The notes: generated by a model from the letters alone, not told the origin. DNA of 64,000 nucleotides from Ridgeia piscesae (GCA_025642075.2 JAODUO010000432.1:36001-100000); one strand, 5' to 3'; shown: positions 25,313-35,482, counted from the first letter of the stretch. Made by a program: numbers and translations.

Positions 25313-25603
25313 ACGTGCGTGTGTGTGTGACTGTGTGTGTATGTAGACTTCTTATTTCAGATGTTGATGGCCATATTGAATAAAACTTTATATTTAACTA
25401 CTTTTCAATGTATTTGACAATTGTTTTATTTGAACCCTTATCTGATTGTGTCAGGTGATGCGTGTACCTAATAGTACTAAGGCTATATATGCTATATTTG
25501 CTCTCACCTTTACAAGCGCCTTTGATTTCAGTGGATCAGATGCCATCAATTTCATTACTTGAATTGCAGAACCAGAAATGCTGGATTCATCTGTCTGCGA
25601 CAT
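18320..25603 (-). CDS. ARMC1: ARMC1, armadillo repeat-containing protein 1 (complete)
   Basis: Eight exons joined 25603-25508, 25203-25129, 24397-24306, 23815-23705, 23165-23057, 21871-21755, 21548-21474, 18514-18320: 870 bases, 289 residues (human about 282). ARMC1 is an outer-mitochondrial/cytosolic adaptor linked to mitochondrial distribution and known to associate with MTFR proteins. Residues about 1-90 form the armadillo-like region (DDTCLGGLVMVL, TLHRLAEWPDHRGHMKNF). Residues about 155-215 form the HMA-like fold without a metal CxxC (MVTLQIRGLIDR, LLTVKGVISITFDF, ALL/LAQAIAR). The tail has EMPDYPDDDSP and ends SVSSFLSNSFYW, the family's hallmark C-terminus. All phases agree. Start chosen because it gives MSQTDESS at the family's usual distance from the first repeat. 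Divergent from MTFR. Two minisatellites derive from its own splice junctions. Confidence 0.93.
18489..19792. repeat. 40-bp minisatellite made of the ARMC1 exon 8 splice junction
   Basis: About 32 copies of a 40-bp unit. On the minus strand each unit is 14 intron bases ending 'gtgtgcag' plus the 26 bases that open exon 8 ('gtgttcgtgtcattcaag' and 'gtgacatt'). Most copies keep the AG acceptor. Variants carry tttgtgtctttcaag. A few units are shortened. The copy next to the exon is the functional one. Confidence 0.95.
20300..20370. repeat. Candidate dispersed repeat in ARMC1 intron
   Basis: 'aataataaagctttattac' followed by a 'catgcattacatg' palindrome resembles the edge of an interspersed repeat. 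Based only on style, not a second copy in this window. Confidence 0.25.
21474..21548 (-). CDS. ARMC1: ARMC1 exon 7
   Basis: Acceptor ttcttgtag, donor gtaaac, phase 0-0, 25 codons: LLAQAIARTMTMTAEQVIKD then EVGNE. Completes the last helix of the HMA-like fold. Confidence 0.85.
21755..21871 (-). CDS. ARMC1: ARMC1 exon 6
   Basis: Acceptor ttatttcag, donor gtacgg, phase 0-0, 39 codons. Includes SLLTVKGVISITFDFRKKRA, matching human '[20 protein letters not shown]'. Confidence 0.92.
22106..23050. repeat. 38-39-bp minisatellite made of the ARMC1 exon 5 splice junction
   Basis: About 24 copies of a unit reading on the minus strand 'acagatacacaggctcacag' then 'acagggtagatgtcatct'. This is the end of exon 5 (cagatacgagggctcatagacagg) plus its donor gtagg. 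Units vary between 38 and 39 bp and between ctcacagacagg and ttcattgacagg types. One copy near 22840-22860 is interrupted by 'tttttgtaaaaagggac'. Confidence 0.93.
23057..23165 (-). CDS. ARMC1: ARMC1 exon 5
   Basis: Acceptor tctacag, donor gtaggt. First base completes an Arg codon, ends in phase 0. Encodes RDVTLKRRRNSFFIDTVLSK and KMVTLQIRGLIDR, matching '[26 protein letters not shown]' of the family. Confidence 0.9.
23705..23815 (-). CDS. ARMC1: ARMC1 exon 4
   Basis: Acceptor ttattgcag, donor gtatgg. Encodes HTPGISELAKKVHDLLLGNN and a polar linker to TGNTC. Phase fits both neighbours (1 base in, 2 bases out). Confidence 0.85.
24306..24397 (-). CDS. ARMC1: ARMC1 exon 3
   Basis: Acceptor gatgtttcag, donor gtaggc, phase 0 in, 2 out. 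Encodes TLHRLAEWPDHRGHMKNFIG and MLDQLQAVAS, the second half of the armadillo repeat. Confidence 0.88.
24795..24875. repeat. SINE-like dispersed repeat fragment
   Basis: 'atttatatagcgccataaat' followed by 'ggaggcgctgtacat' is a pattern common in interspersed repeats of marine invertebrates, with short complementary gcgcc/ggcgc arms. Only one copy is seen here, so the call rests on recognition. Confidence 0.4.
25129..25203 (-). CDS. ARMC1: ARMC1 exon 2
   Basis: Acceptor gtgttgtag, donor gtaggt, phase 0-0, 25 codons: DDTCLGGLVMVLSNSDTCIV then SSALE. Aligns to '[24 protein letters not shown]'. Confidence 0.9.
25267..25345. repeat. (TG)n microsatellite
   Basis: TG run with a few interruptions in ARMC1 intron 1. 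Confidence 0.93.
25508..25603 (-). CDS. ARMC1: ARMC1 exon 1 (coding start)
   Basis: ATG at 25601-25603 on the minus strand, donor gtgag, 32 codons: MSQTDESSISGSAIQVMKLM then ASDPLKSKALVK. A 5' UTR intron is possible: donor-like cacag/gtatcg at 25696 and acceptor-like gatccag just before the ATG. Confidence 0.88.
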
Positions 25604-26228
25604 CTTCCTGGATCAGTGTAAACAGAATAGGTTAGATAACAAATTGGGGACGATTTTGTTTAGCTTTGTGTAGTGACATTTAAATCTGACGATACCTGTG
25701 CTAACTTTGACAAACCGCGCACGTAGATCAAGTTTATGCATCTGAAAACATAATACAGAATTAGTTACTGCGATAGCGACACTGAAACTATACATAAAAA
25801 AATTAATTTCACTATGTCAATGACACCAATGCATGCGTCTCGGATTGATTAGCAGAGACGGAGAGTGCGACTTATCAGTGACAGTGACGTCGAGCATTTG
25901 ACGTGTTAATGTGATAATTACAGTTTGTAGCATAACGCTTGCGTTTTTCTGAAAGCATATAATAATTCATACATACACCTCTTTCCAGCAGCGACTATTA
26001 TGTGCAGAAATTAAGAATGCAACTTTAAACGTGTCACGCTTTTTGTCAACAAATCATAAGCGTTTTGAATCAGGCGCTGCCAAAGCGTGTGTATTGGAGT
26101 TATGATTTCATTGGTCGGCGTGTCATCATCGTCGCCGCTGATTGGTTGATCTTGTCTTGCCAGGACTAAGGCGTAATCAACTTTGAGGGCAGCACACGTT
26201 TTCCAGTCGTTGATAAACTGTGCATCTG
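25604..26228. promoter_or_regulatory. Divergent promoter shared by ARMC1 and MTFR
   Basis: Roughly 1.3 kb separates the two start codons, and the first MTFR donor (ctg/gtgagt at 26228) leaves only about 400-500 bases for both transcription starts. Two ATTGG (inverted CCAAT) boxes at 26110-26114 and 26141-26145 are 31 bp apart, the spacing often seen for paired NF-Y sites. CpG content is locally raised (gtcggcg, cgtcgccgc). No TATA box is obvious. Transcription starts are inferred. Confidence 0.55.
26110..26145. promoter_or_regulatory. Paired CCAAT boxes
   Basis: Two ATTGGT motifs 31 bp apart within the divergent promoter. Confidence 0.5.
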
Positions 26229-26860
26229 GTGAGTATTAAAATGCCACAATGAGTGAATTTGTGTGTTTTTGGTTTACATCTAAGTAACAAACATATGTGA
26301 AGTTAAGGGCACAGTAACCATTATAGTTAGACGCTGTGAAATGCGTTTTGTAGAAGCTTGTCTGTTGAGGACAGGCAACGATGTCTTATCAAATCGCTTC
26401 CATTTTATTTCACATATACACAAATTTGGCTCAAACTGGCTATGCTATGCTAGTTCTATTATTTTATATTAACACAAATAGTTCTCAAGGCTTAGCCGAG
26501 ATCTCATCAGCATCAAAATCCAGACTGATGGACTCTGCTGATTAATCACGTATAATGCATGTATAACAACTAACACTTACGGGGGTCTTACCCTTACAGC
26601 CAGTTAACTATGCAAATTAATAACTTAACATGACATAATATGAATATTGTATGTAAATAATTAGGACCAACGTCAACTTTCTAACTTATAATTAAACTTA
26701 TAGTATACTGACACTGTTAGTGTTACAGTCATGCAGACCTTGGATTTGACTAAATAAATTATAAACACAGCCAAAACTGAACAGCATCATGATCACTGTC
26801 AAATTCAAAGCTTGTAACTGAGTATGTCTTATATATTAACTGACACATTTACTTTTCCAG

Positions 26861-27016
26861 GGCCAGACAACATCCCAACGAGTTATGCTAAGTATTACTG
26901 TGTTGCACAACATGTGACCTGCATAACCGAAATCATCTGCTGCCACTTACAAGATGGCAGATTTACCAGTGTCAGGGTTGCTCATGCAAGTAGTTACCCT
27001 TGACCTCTGGCAAAGG
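26861..27016 (+). CDS. MTFR1: MTFR first coding exon with 5' UTR
   Basis: Acceptor acttttccag at 26860, ATG at 26954, donor gtatgt after 27016. Encodes MADLPVSGLLMQVVTLDLWQ then R. The 93 bases before the ATG are UTR. Confidence 0.7.
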
Positions 27017-30000
27017 GTATGTATATCATTCAGACACAATGTTGGGTAACGGTTTTTGCTAACTTTTTTTGAAGTGTATATACTTTGAATGTCATACATT
27101 GATACTGGTACAAAGAAGAAGGATATTATTATTTGTTTAAATTGTGATTTTTGGTTAATATTGTATTTTTAATTCCCACTTTACAGAAAAATTTAATTGC
27201 AAGATGGCAGCTTTGCAAAAACTATCTAGAGATGGTAATGACTAACACAATGTTGATCATTCTAATGTATCTATTCTGACTCTTGTTGCAGCCGCAAGCC
27301 GTGTGTGACGCAGTGACAAGACACACCTCTAATTTCTCTAAACAACGCCACTACCGCAACCTCATCAGGCTGATTGCTAGCAAGTTACCACTGAGACCTG
27401 CACGCAGGATATACTTCCAGGTTTGTATTGTGACGCATGTGTTTGTTCTTAACTGTTCTATCACAAACACACTATATTTGGACATTTAAAAACAATAAGT
27501 TCCTATAGATTCCACTCAATGTGTGGTGTCATTGTTGCGATTCATTTTCCTTGTTTACTGATGACAAAACCGACGTTCGTCTGCTGTATTTGTTTGTGTT
27601 GGAATCATAGCTTTATTTTGATAGACGTCCACTCCACCCATCGTTTGGACAGAGTGTGTTTTTAGAATGTTAAAAAATATGGTTGGGTGGTAAATATTTG
27701 AGGAACTTAAAAGCTTATTTTGTTTTGTCAGTTATGCTTTGAAAATGGGTATTACACTTGTGCATGTGTGGAATATTTTTATTTCTGGACATATAGACAG
27801 GGGTAGAAATAACTCCAGAATTTCTGGTAGTCAACAGGACTACTTAGTTGGGAAATCTGGTAGTCCTCAGATATATCTGGTAGTCATATGGCCCAGATTT
27901 AAGCAAAATAACATGACAAACACAACATTAGAAAACAATTCCCAAATTTTGTGGTAGTCCATCGGACTACTGCTGTCATCATCTTTTGTAGTCCGACCAA
28001 GTTTCTGGTAGTCCTCAGACTACCGGACTACCACTATTTCTACCCCTGATAGACACAGCTAGACTCTAGATAGAATGGCTTCTATGCACACACATTCAGA
28101 CTCAAGTGTCTGCCGGGTCATTTTCAAACTAGCAAGCCAAAAGTGAGTGTGCATAAAGAAAATTTGGATAAATCACCAGTATTGAAGTTACGTTGCTGGA
28201 ACCTAGAGTAATGTCGTCCATGTATATGACTGCCTTATAGAAAGACCTCATTGGACGCATCACAGAGTCGCCAGTGAAGGGCGACAGCAGCAGTCTGTCT
28301 GACTGTGGCGCCCTGTGGCACGCACCAACGCCTGTCACAATCGCAGATGTCGTCTGGCTCATCTACGAGGAAGGGGAGGCAGGTATACTGCTCAGGTAAG
28401 GGAGGCAGCATACTGCTCAGGTTTGGGGACTCATTGGGGAGGCTGGCATACTGCTCAGGTAAGGGAGGCAGGCATACTGCTCAGGTATGGGGAGGCAGGC
28501 ATACTGTTAAAAGAAAACGTGGAGGCAGACATACTGTGCAGGCATACTGCTCATGTAGGATATGTAACCACGTCACCACGATCAATTAGTTTATTAAAAT
28601 CTAAATACACAACAAAACTCCAACTGATCTTGAAAGATGGCATTTATAAGGATTTGTAGAGAATATATTTGTCGTGCCTCTTGGCAAAACAACATGGTTT
28701 ACAGATTATTGTGCTAACGTTTACTTTTGTCTGCATGTGTATAATATAATATTAGTGAATGTCCCATTTACACCCACAGGGCACAGACCGCCCCCACTCG
28801 AGGGGTGACCAGGTCAGCCTCTATCCTGGCCGTCACCCGGTCAGCGGCTCGAGCCAAACGACAAATGATGGCCTCGTCCTTCTCCTCCCAGTCGTCCACC
28901 TCTCTTTCGTTTGGTCAGTCTTCATGCACCAACACCTCTGTGCCGGACGTCCCTTTGTCCGCGCTTATGCCAGCCAACTGCATTCAGACACCAGATGTCG
29001 CTGCGATGCGCAAGATCAGTGCCCTCGAGGATGAACTGAGTAAACTACGCGAGCAGATCGCTATGATAGTTATCAACCAGGAGCACGCGGGTGAGGAACG
29101 AAAAATGCATGCACAGTGCACACGCACACAGTAACGTTTTAATAATTTGTCCTAAGAATGTGAATGAAAACAAAATACTAGAATATTTGTTTAAAAAATG
29201 TAATACTTTGTCCTATGTAAATGAAAACACAATACATGTACTAGAATATCGGGAATAACAAAATCAAAGCAATTGGTTGCACAGACTGGCATTTTTGTAG
29301 ATTGCAGTTCAGAAATGTTACCAATTCTGATCTTCACTCAGATTGACATTTTGTTGTGGTTGGTTCTTAAATCCACCATACAGGTATAAAATAACATGAT
29401 GTTGTAATAAAACAGTGTACAGTCTGTACTTTTTTAAATGTTTATAGTTCCATCTGAACACTCTGATATTTCCCAAGTAACCAACAATAAAATGGTATTT
29501 CTATGGAAACTGTTGCCGTATGTCTGATTTCTTTGTTGTAGGGATTTCCCTGAGGCCAAACGGCAGCAGTACACCACTGACTAATTCACTCTCCGTGGCA
29601 ACCCCAGTCAGCAACCCCCCTCCTGTCGGCCACCCTCCCCCGCCACCCCCTCCCCCACCCTGTGGGTTGCCACCACCTCCCCCGCCTCCCCCCCCACCCA
29701 TGCCATCCCTTCTCTCCACCCCCCGGATACCCTTGAGTGACATCATCAAGAAGGTAACAGGGATAGCTGCACTGTACATCGTGACAACAGATAGAATGAA
29801 AGTTTATTCAGAACATTGCCAACAATAAACACAGGACAAACAAGCATATTCAACTACAATATTACAAGTTAGCATATACAATGTTTGAAAGGGGTAAATT
29901 AGAAGTCAGTGATACATATATAAATATGGTTACAACAATTTATATAATGTAATGGAACATATATTAATATTCAGAAGTTAAAGTGTATATATGATTGGTA

Positions 30001-32568
30001 ACCAGCTTTACACATATTACTTTTCTCAGTGGCATAATTATATTTATTAATGGACCAAAACCAGATATTTCTTTAAAATTATTTTGCAATATACAAGAAT
30101 AAATAATATAAAGCATTATAATTAATTATGATTTTGTATTGTGTTACATTATCAGGGTGTCCGATTGTCAAGCATATAATTAACATTTATTATGGTGATG
30201 CATATTAATATTACTAATATTTGATTAATTCATGTTTTCTGCTATGCATTATAGCACATGCATATTATTTTTACAAAACTAAGTGGTTTTTATGGTAACA
30301 AAATATTGGGTACAGTATATATGATATCTAGTGAGTAATTTCTTGATCTTATTTTGGAATATATATATAGTTGTATATATCAACACTACATTTTATATAG
30401 ATATAATTTTATATAAAAAATTACACATTTCATTTAGATCATATCTTTATGAAATCACAATGCGATGGCAGCATCAATTAAACAGAAGGGTGATAAGTGA
30501 CGATTCATTGCCAACTGTGAAGCAAATGCTTGGTTAAGTGTGTTTATGATGACATGTGAAATTGTGTCTGGTTGCAGAATAAGGACAAGGTGGCCGCTCA
30601 GGGTACGACTAAGACCAACAGTCGACCAGACATGGCCCAAGTGCTGAAGGGTCTAACTTCTGTTAAACTTCGATCCGTTGCTAGGTAAAACATTTACATA
30701 GTTTTTACTTGGGTTATGTGTTATGTGTACTTTTTAAATTTTATTTCATTTTACTACACATCGTTTATTGGTTATTTAAACAGCATGTTTAATAATTATG
30801 GAATGTTGTGGTAACTACTTGCTGTCATTCCACACAAAAATGCAATCTTAGTCTAAATTCATGACATCGTGTACATTTTTATGTCTCAAGTGAAGGATAC
30901 AGAGACATTGTGCAGTATATGGGTGCGAGGTAGTAACACTTGCCCTCACTTGGTTTGGCCATGTTGATTCAAAGATGTAGCTATGAATGTGTGAAATTCT
31001 AAATCATTTAAGTCGCATCCGCAGGTGGTTTAATGAGAGCATTTTTTCTCAAAATCATTGAAATACTGATTTGGTCATTAGATCGGGTAACTATCTGCAA
31101 AAATGAACTAGTATGTTACAGAACTAGAAGTATGTTAAAAAGTTACATATGTGTTTTTAATGAAATCACTCCAACTCCCATTAGCACTCGTACAAACTCA
31201 GTAAGATGTGTTCTAAAGACACTAACTCAGAGACATCCAATGTAAAGCAAATATTCCTGTAGAATAGGAAATACTGAGATTTAAAATGATGTGTCAGGCA
31301 TTAAAAATGACAATACCAACCCCACGAATGACCCCCAAAAAAAATTATGTAGTATTGTGTAATTAGCATCTTTGCTCTATTATTAGTACAACTCACAGTA
31401 TGCCAGATTCACTTTTATCAACTTATAAAATCCATTTTGTTATAAGTGGTGTCTTAGCGTAATGACAACGGTGACGTGGCAAGCCAAATTTTGAAGAATG
31501 TTTCCCCAAGCTTGAATATTTTGGTGGGCTTGTCCTTGTCATTCTCAACGCCTCATGTAACACACTATCATCCTCTAGATGGTACCACATATGACTCAGA
31601 CTTATCTAGCACAGTTATGGGGTTTAACCACAGTACTTCTCCAGTTTTTACTATTGTGCATGTACAAATATCTTGGACATTCCATGCTTCAGATCACCAG
31701 GTGGCACTCCGATTCGTGAGAAGCCGAGGTCTGACGACCCTGCGTCGCTGATTGCCCAGGCTCTCAAGAAGAAGTTTGCTCTCAGTCGCATGGAGTGTAG
31801 TCCTGATCAAGGCAAGGAGAACGCAGCAAGTGGCTTCTCGCCTTCCCCAAGACATCAGAAGTTCTCGCCTAGATGTACACCGGTGTGTATGTTCTTTCTA
31901 GGGTAACTTTGTTTTAAGTGCATGTCTAGTTGTTTACAAATTGTGGGGTTTTGGGGGTATAGTTCAATGTTGTATGCCAAATGCAGACCACAAAATTTCA
32001 GTAAACATTTCTGTCATGTGGTTTCTTTGAAACAATTGTGAAAAACAATGTTTTCATAAATTTATTTTCTTTATTAATTAATATATATAATTTTGATGTG
32101 GGTATTGTTCTGAAAAGTAAAGTAATTGCCAGTTTTCATGTGAACTTTGCCAATTTGCATTAAAATAGTAGACGAATATATTTATTTCTGGAAACAAGCA
32201 TGTAACAAATTTCATTAATTATAAAAATTTATATTAGAAATCATTCCATATTAAGAAATGTGTTAAATTTATGCACATATGCTTTATTGTAGCCGTCCAA
32301 CATTTGTAAAAAGCTCCCCATCACTTTAATAACAATATCGTGAAATTGTACTCGTGCTCTACAAAAATAAAGAAGTTTTATTATAAATTGTTTTTCCAGG
32401 TAAATTCTTCCTTTCTGTCACTTCTGAGTCAGGTTTTTAAATGCACATTTTTAATACTAATAGTAAAAAAAATTGTTTTTGTTGCAGCCAGGACCACACC
32501 TACTCAAGTCGAGCAGAGCCAAGTTAAAGCGATACAAGACGAGTCCCTTTACTGTTGTCAATGTGTAG
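26954..32568 (+). CDS. MTFR1: MTFR1/MTFR2-type mitochondrial fission regulator (complete)
   Basis: Coding exons 26954-27016, 27292-27420, 28787-29090, 29542-29753, 30578-30684, 31693-31882, 32488-32568: 1086 bases, 361 residues. MTFR proteins act at mitochondria to promote fission and affect distribution. Order of parts: N-terminal block HYRNLIRLIASKLPLRPARR (family form '[25 protein letters not shown]'); coiled coil AMRKISALEDELSKLREQIA; a proline tract with runs of 8-10 Pro; SVKLRSVARSPGGTPIR; DPASLIAQALKKKFA; and the C-terminal PGPHLLKS. These are the conserved landmarks of the family (Pfam Mito_fiss_reg). MTFR1 and MTFR2 are vertebrate duplicates, so the symbol is approximate. A 5' UTR exon ends at 26228 and the next begins at 26861. 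Head to head with ARMC1. Confidence 0.9.
27292..27420 (+). CDS. MTFR1: MTFR exon 2
   Basis: Acceptor cttgttgcag, donor gtttgt, phase 0-0, 43 codons from PQAVCDAV to RRIYFQ. Contains the conserved RNLIRLIASKLPL block. Confidence 0.85.
27798..28048. mobile_element. 251-bp MITE with 14-bp terminal inverted repeats
   Basis: Perfect inverted ends CAGGGGTAGAAATA / TATTTCTACCCCTG, flanked by ATAGA on both sides (27793-27797 and 28049-28053), a likely 5-bp target duplication. The interior repeats 'ctggtagtcctcaga' in direct and inverted forms. No open frame. Inserted in an MTFR intron. Confidence 0.82.
28378..28560. repeat. ~26-bp tandem repeat with splice-donor-like core
   Basis: About seven imperfect units near 'ggaggcaggcatactgctca' then 'ggtaag'. 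Several contain 'caggtaaggg', a full 5' splice-site consensus on the + strand, within an MTFR intron. Confidence 0.8.
28787..29090 (+). CDS. MTFR1: MTFR exon 3 (coiled coil)
   Basis: The coiled-coil frame needs a phase-0 entry, which the AG at 28785-28786 (cagggcacag) gives. The stronger-looking AG seven bases earlier would shift the frame. Encodes TAPTRGVTRSASILAVTRSA, a Ser-rich stretch, then AAMRKISALEDELSKLREQI and AMIVINQEHA. Leaves one base. Donor gtgagg. Confidence 0.78.
29542..29753 (+). CDS. MTFR1: MTFR exon 4 (proline-rich)
   Basis: Acceptor ttgttgtag, donor gtaaca. Encodes ISLRPNGSSTPLTNSLSVAT, then PPPVGHPPPPPPPPP and a second Pro run, then RIPLSDIIKK. The minus-strand Gly-rich open frame here is a shadow. 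Confidence 0.86.
29754..30577. other. MTFR intron, AT-rich
   Basis: No feature beyond AT-rich sequence with many short poly(A)/poly(T) and 'atata' stretches. Confidence 0.5.
30578..30684 (+). CDS. MTFR1: MTFR exon 5
   Basis: Acceptor tggttgcag, donor gtaaaa, phase 0 in, 2 out. Encodes NKDKVAAQGTTKTNSRPDMA and QVLKGLTSVKLRSVA; the 'MLEILKEMNSVKLRSV' landmark of the family. Confidence 0.88.
31693..31882 (+). CDS. MTFR1: MTFR exon 6
   Basis: Acceptor catgcttcag, donor gtgtgt. First base completes Arg, then SPGGTPIREKPRSDDPASLI and AQALKKKFALSRMECSP. Ends phase 0 at CTP. Confidence 0.88.
32488..32568 (+). CDS. MTFR1: MTFR terminal coding exon
   Basis: Acceptor tttgttgcag, then PGPHLLKSSRAKLKRYKTSP FTVVNV and TAG at 32566-32568. 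'GPHLLKS' aligns to 'GPHMLKP' in vertebrate MTFR1. Confidence 0.86.
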   Translation, partial: PGPHLLKSSRAKLKRYKTSPFTVVNV

Positions 32569-35263
32569 GGTACAACCCACGACAATGCGTTCATTATACA
32601 ACCAAGACAATCTCTGTGATACCTGTGGCACCTTGTAAGGAACATGGACATACATGCAACCATTACAAGTTATTATAAGTTGACGCACTGCACTAATGTG
32701 AGCATCAAGACATCGCATAGAATGTCTCTTCCCCTATGCGTGTCCGTATGTATGTGAGGCTAGCACAACAATTGTTGCAAGTGTTCTTAAAGGGGTTCTC
32801 ACATTTATTATATAAACACATTTATGTATCAGCTAGGTGCTCAAATAACACAAGTTATGCACTGATTTGCAAGACAAAACGTTGCAGAAAACGTACTTAT
32901 GTGAAATTATCATGTTTTGATACAGTACACATTGAATGCATAAATATTATAAGCTTAAAAAGAATCCCTTAAAAGCAGGTTTTGCTTGCAGAACACTTAA
33001 AATACCGTGTAGAAATGGCTGTGTTTCAAAAAATTCTTGTCACAAAATGTTTGAGTGGAAGAGATCTTAATATTTGTTTGTATGATGATTTTGTGTAGCA
33101 CAGCATAAGCTGTGTTGTTTATGCTGCTTCCACTTCTTATATGATGTTCCACTTCTTATATGATGTGCCATTTAAGTGTGAAATAATAAGATGCTAAGAA
33201 TACTAACATTTGTACGTCACTATTTAGTCAAGCTGTGTGCTATGCTATTTTAATTGCTTTACTGCCTGTTTTCTGTCAATTTGTTATATTATGTACTGTG
33301 TAGATACTTCAAATATTGCATAAGTAAATATATATTATTGTAATTAAGATGTGATGTTTATGCTTGTTTTTGGTGTATGTATGCGTCCGCTTCGGTGTTC
33401 TCTTCTACTTCATCTTCTGCATCCACTTCTGTATCATCTTCTGCTCCATCTTCTGCATTGTCTTCTCTGTCCTTGTTTGGTTCTATTCTGTATCCTCTTC
33501 TGCGTCAGCTTTTGGGTCCTCTTCTGGGTCATAGCCGCCGAAACAGAAACATCCGTTAAAAAACATGTGTTAAACATTAAGAATTAATGACATACAGGTT
33601 GATCGATGTATCTTAAACACACAGGTACACATATAACATGGGATTACAGATCTACAACTTCTATTATATGCTGGATTGGGGAGCCTTCACTCGGGGGGAG
33701 GGGATGCACGTGAGTAGCGTGTCGTAGACTAACGTAATGGAAAACCCGGAGAAATTGTACTAGTCCATCTCGAAGGACAGTTCATTTTAATGGGGCCCGT
33801 CAAACTTGCAAGGCAGCTCAACTAGAAGAAAAACTGATCTTAAACCTCCGCTGCTTTGTGGCTATACCTACTCATAGGAAAGGTTTCGGAAGTAAATCCT
33901 GAGGAATAATCTGGAGTTGGAGTCCCAAAGACAGTTCAGTGTTGACGTCAATGTTCTGGCAACTCCTGTGACGGTACTACACGGTATAGTACCAAACTGT
34001 ATCGACTCGTGTCCTTTGAATTCATCGGCTGCACAGAAAGGGGACAACAGGACGCCAAGTCTCTAGCCGCCCAGTGTCAACCCTATGTGCACTACAGCGG
34101 TACAATCTCATTCCCGCATTAGTCTGGTCAGTCACATACAACGGCACCGAGCAGTGAAATTATATAAATGTCAACAGACAAAGTCACTGCAGAAATATTA
34201 TATTGGCTTAGCGAACTGTTGATATTGGAGTTTTTGTTCAATCACGTTTAGGGCACAGGCGCTAGCACAATTTGTATTTGCGGGGAACCGTAACTTCAGC
34301 ACGATTCCGCCAACTCGAAAGACGGGGTGGGTGACGACCGGACGTGTAGATGAATTGAACAATTCTTACCGACGTTCACAAGAATACTTGTTTTCACATA
34401 CAAACATGCATGCACAAACACACGTGCACACTACATTCCCGATAACTGCAATTTTGCAGAAGGCTGCCAAACACACACCACCCCATCCACATATATATAT
34501 ATTATGGTGTTTTGCATAAAGCTACCTTCTTACAAGAAACTGATGAATATAGTTAAATTTTAGTGTGCATCACAAACCTGACATCTTGGCAATTCCTTCT
34601 GCTGTTGTACACCAAACATGGTGGTTCATCTTTGCTCAGTGAAACCATAATTCATTTAAATATTTCTTCAATCAAACGTAATATATTCTCCCTACAAATA
34701 TGAAACAAAACGGGCATCAAATCGTTACTTCATTACACACACACATGCATGCATGCACGCATACGCACATAGGATACAATGAATGCACAACAATATTATT
34801 TTTATATAACTTTAAAAAGCTGTTTACAATGCCATACATTTATGAATGCATGCCTTTTAAGATTGTTCCAAACTACCTAAGGTGGCTTGGAACAATACAA
34901 AACATGATAATTTTGAGACTGTATACATAAGTTGGGACATTCATAATTTGATTATTCATAGACAGGGTAAAAGTGGTATGAATTTTATATGGCACCACTT
35001 TGTCGATCATTGCTTGGGCCATGGACAACCTGTCAAGTCAACCTTGGGTCTTTGGTCCCTGAGAGGAAGTACATCTAGGAGTAATAACACAACAAACACA
35101 GTATATATTTATATTATAATACACAAGTAAAGTAATCAGGCTCCATGCTAACATCAACTACAGTCCACATCTGAGGTTGACGATTATACATTTAAATGTA
35201 CTACCTACTCGCATAGACGATTTAATTAATATGGTGATACTGACTATAAAGATAATACACCAT
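32569..35263. other. Intergenic stretch after MTFR
   Basis: Includes the MTFR 3' UTR for an unknown length. Contains an inverted satellite relic (33392-33530) and a TGACGTCA at 33943-33950. The small open frames are unsupported. Confidence 0.45.
33392..33530 (-). repeat. Diverged relic of the 78-bp satellite, inverted
   Basis: On the minus strand it reads gacccagaagaggacccaaa, then gacgcagaagaggatacaga, then atgcagaagatggagcagaa. These are the same words as the large array at 39955-44390 but more mutated and in opposite orientation, about 6.4 kb away. In the acidic frame it gives DPEEDPKADAEEDTE before a stop. Confidence 0.85.
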
Positions 35264-35269
35264 TTTATT
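35264..35269 (-). terminator. Candidate polyadenylation signal
   Basis: AATAAA on the minus strand about 100 bases after the stop at 35371. Confidence 0.4.
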
Positions 35270-35370
35270 ATACGATGTTGAATTTGTACAACCTTATTAA
35301 TGCCAGTTGAGTACAGTCACACTCATACATAACATATAGACGTCATAGTAGTTTGTTTTGTTTTACTCAT

Positions 35371-35482
35371 TTACTGTCTTTGCAGACTTTGGACCGGTTT
35401 TGCCTGTGAATGTGCTCGGACATTGAAACTAGAATAAAAATCTGCTTTCACATCAATTCCAGAATTGGAATCATCTTGAATC
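35371..35482 (-). CDS. Terminal exon of an unrecognised minus-strand gene
   Basis: Acceptor ttatagcttag. First base completes an Arg codon from the next exon up, then IQDDSNSGIDVKADFYSSFN and VRAHSQAKPVQSLQRQ, then TAA. The phase match with 35635-35859, plus an AATAAA close downstream, supports a real gene end. Family not recognised. Confidence 0.45.

Noticed and set aside
28305..28659. 94- and 114-codon frames
   Set aside because: Mostly translation of the 26-bp tandem repeat in an MTFR intron.
29501..29779. Minus-strand Gly-rich 92-codon frame
   Set aside because: Antisense of the MTFR proline tract.
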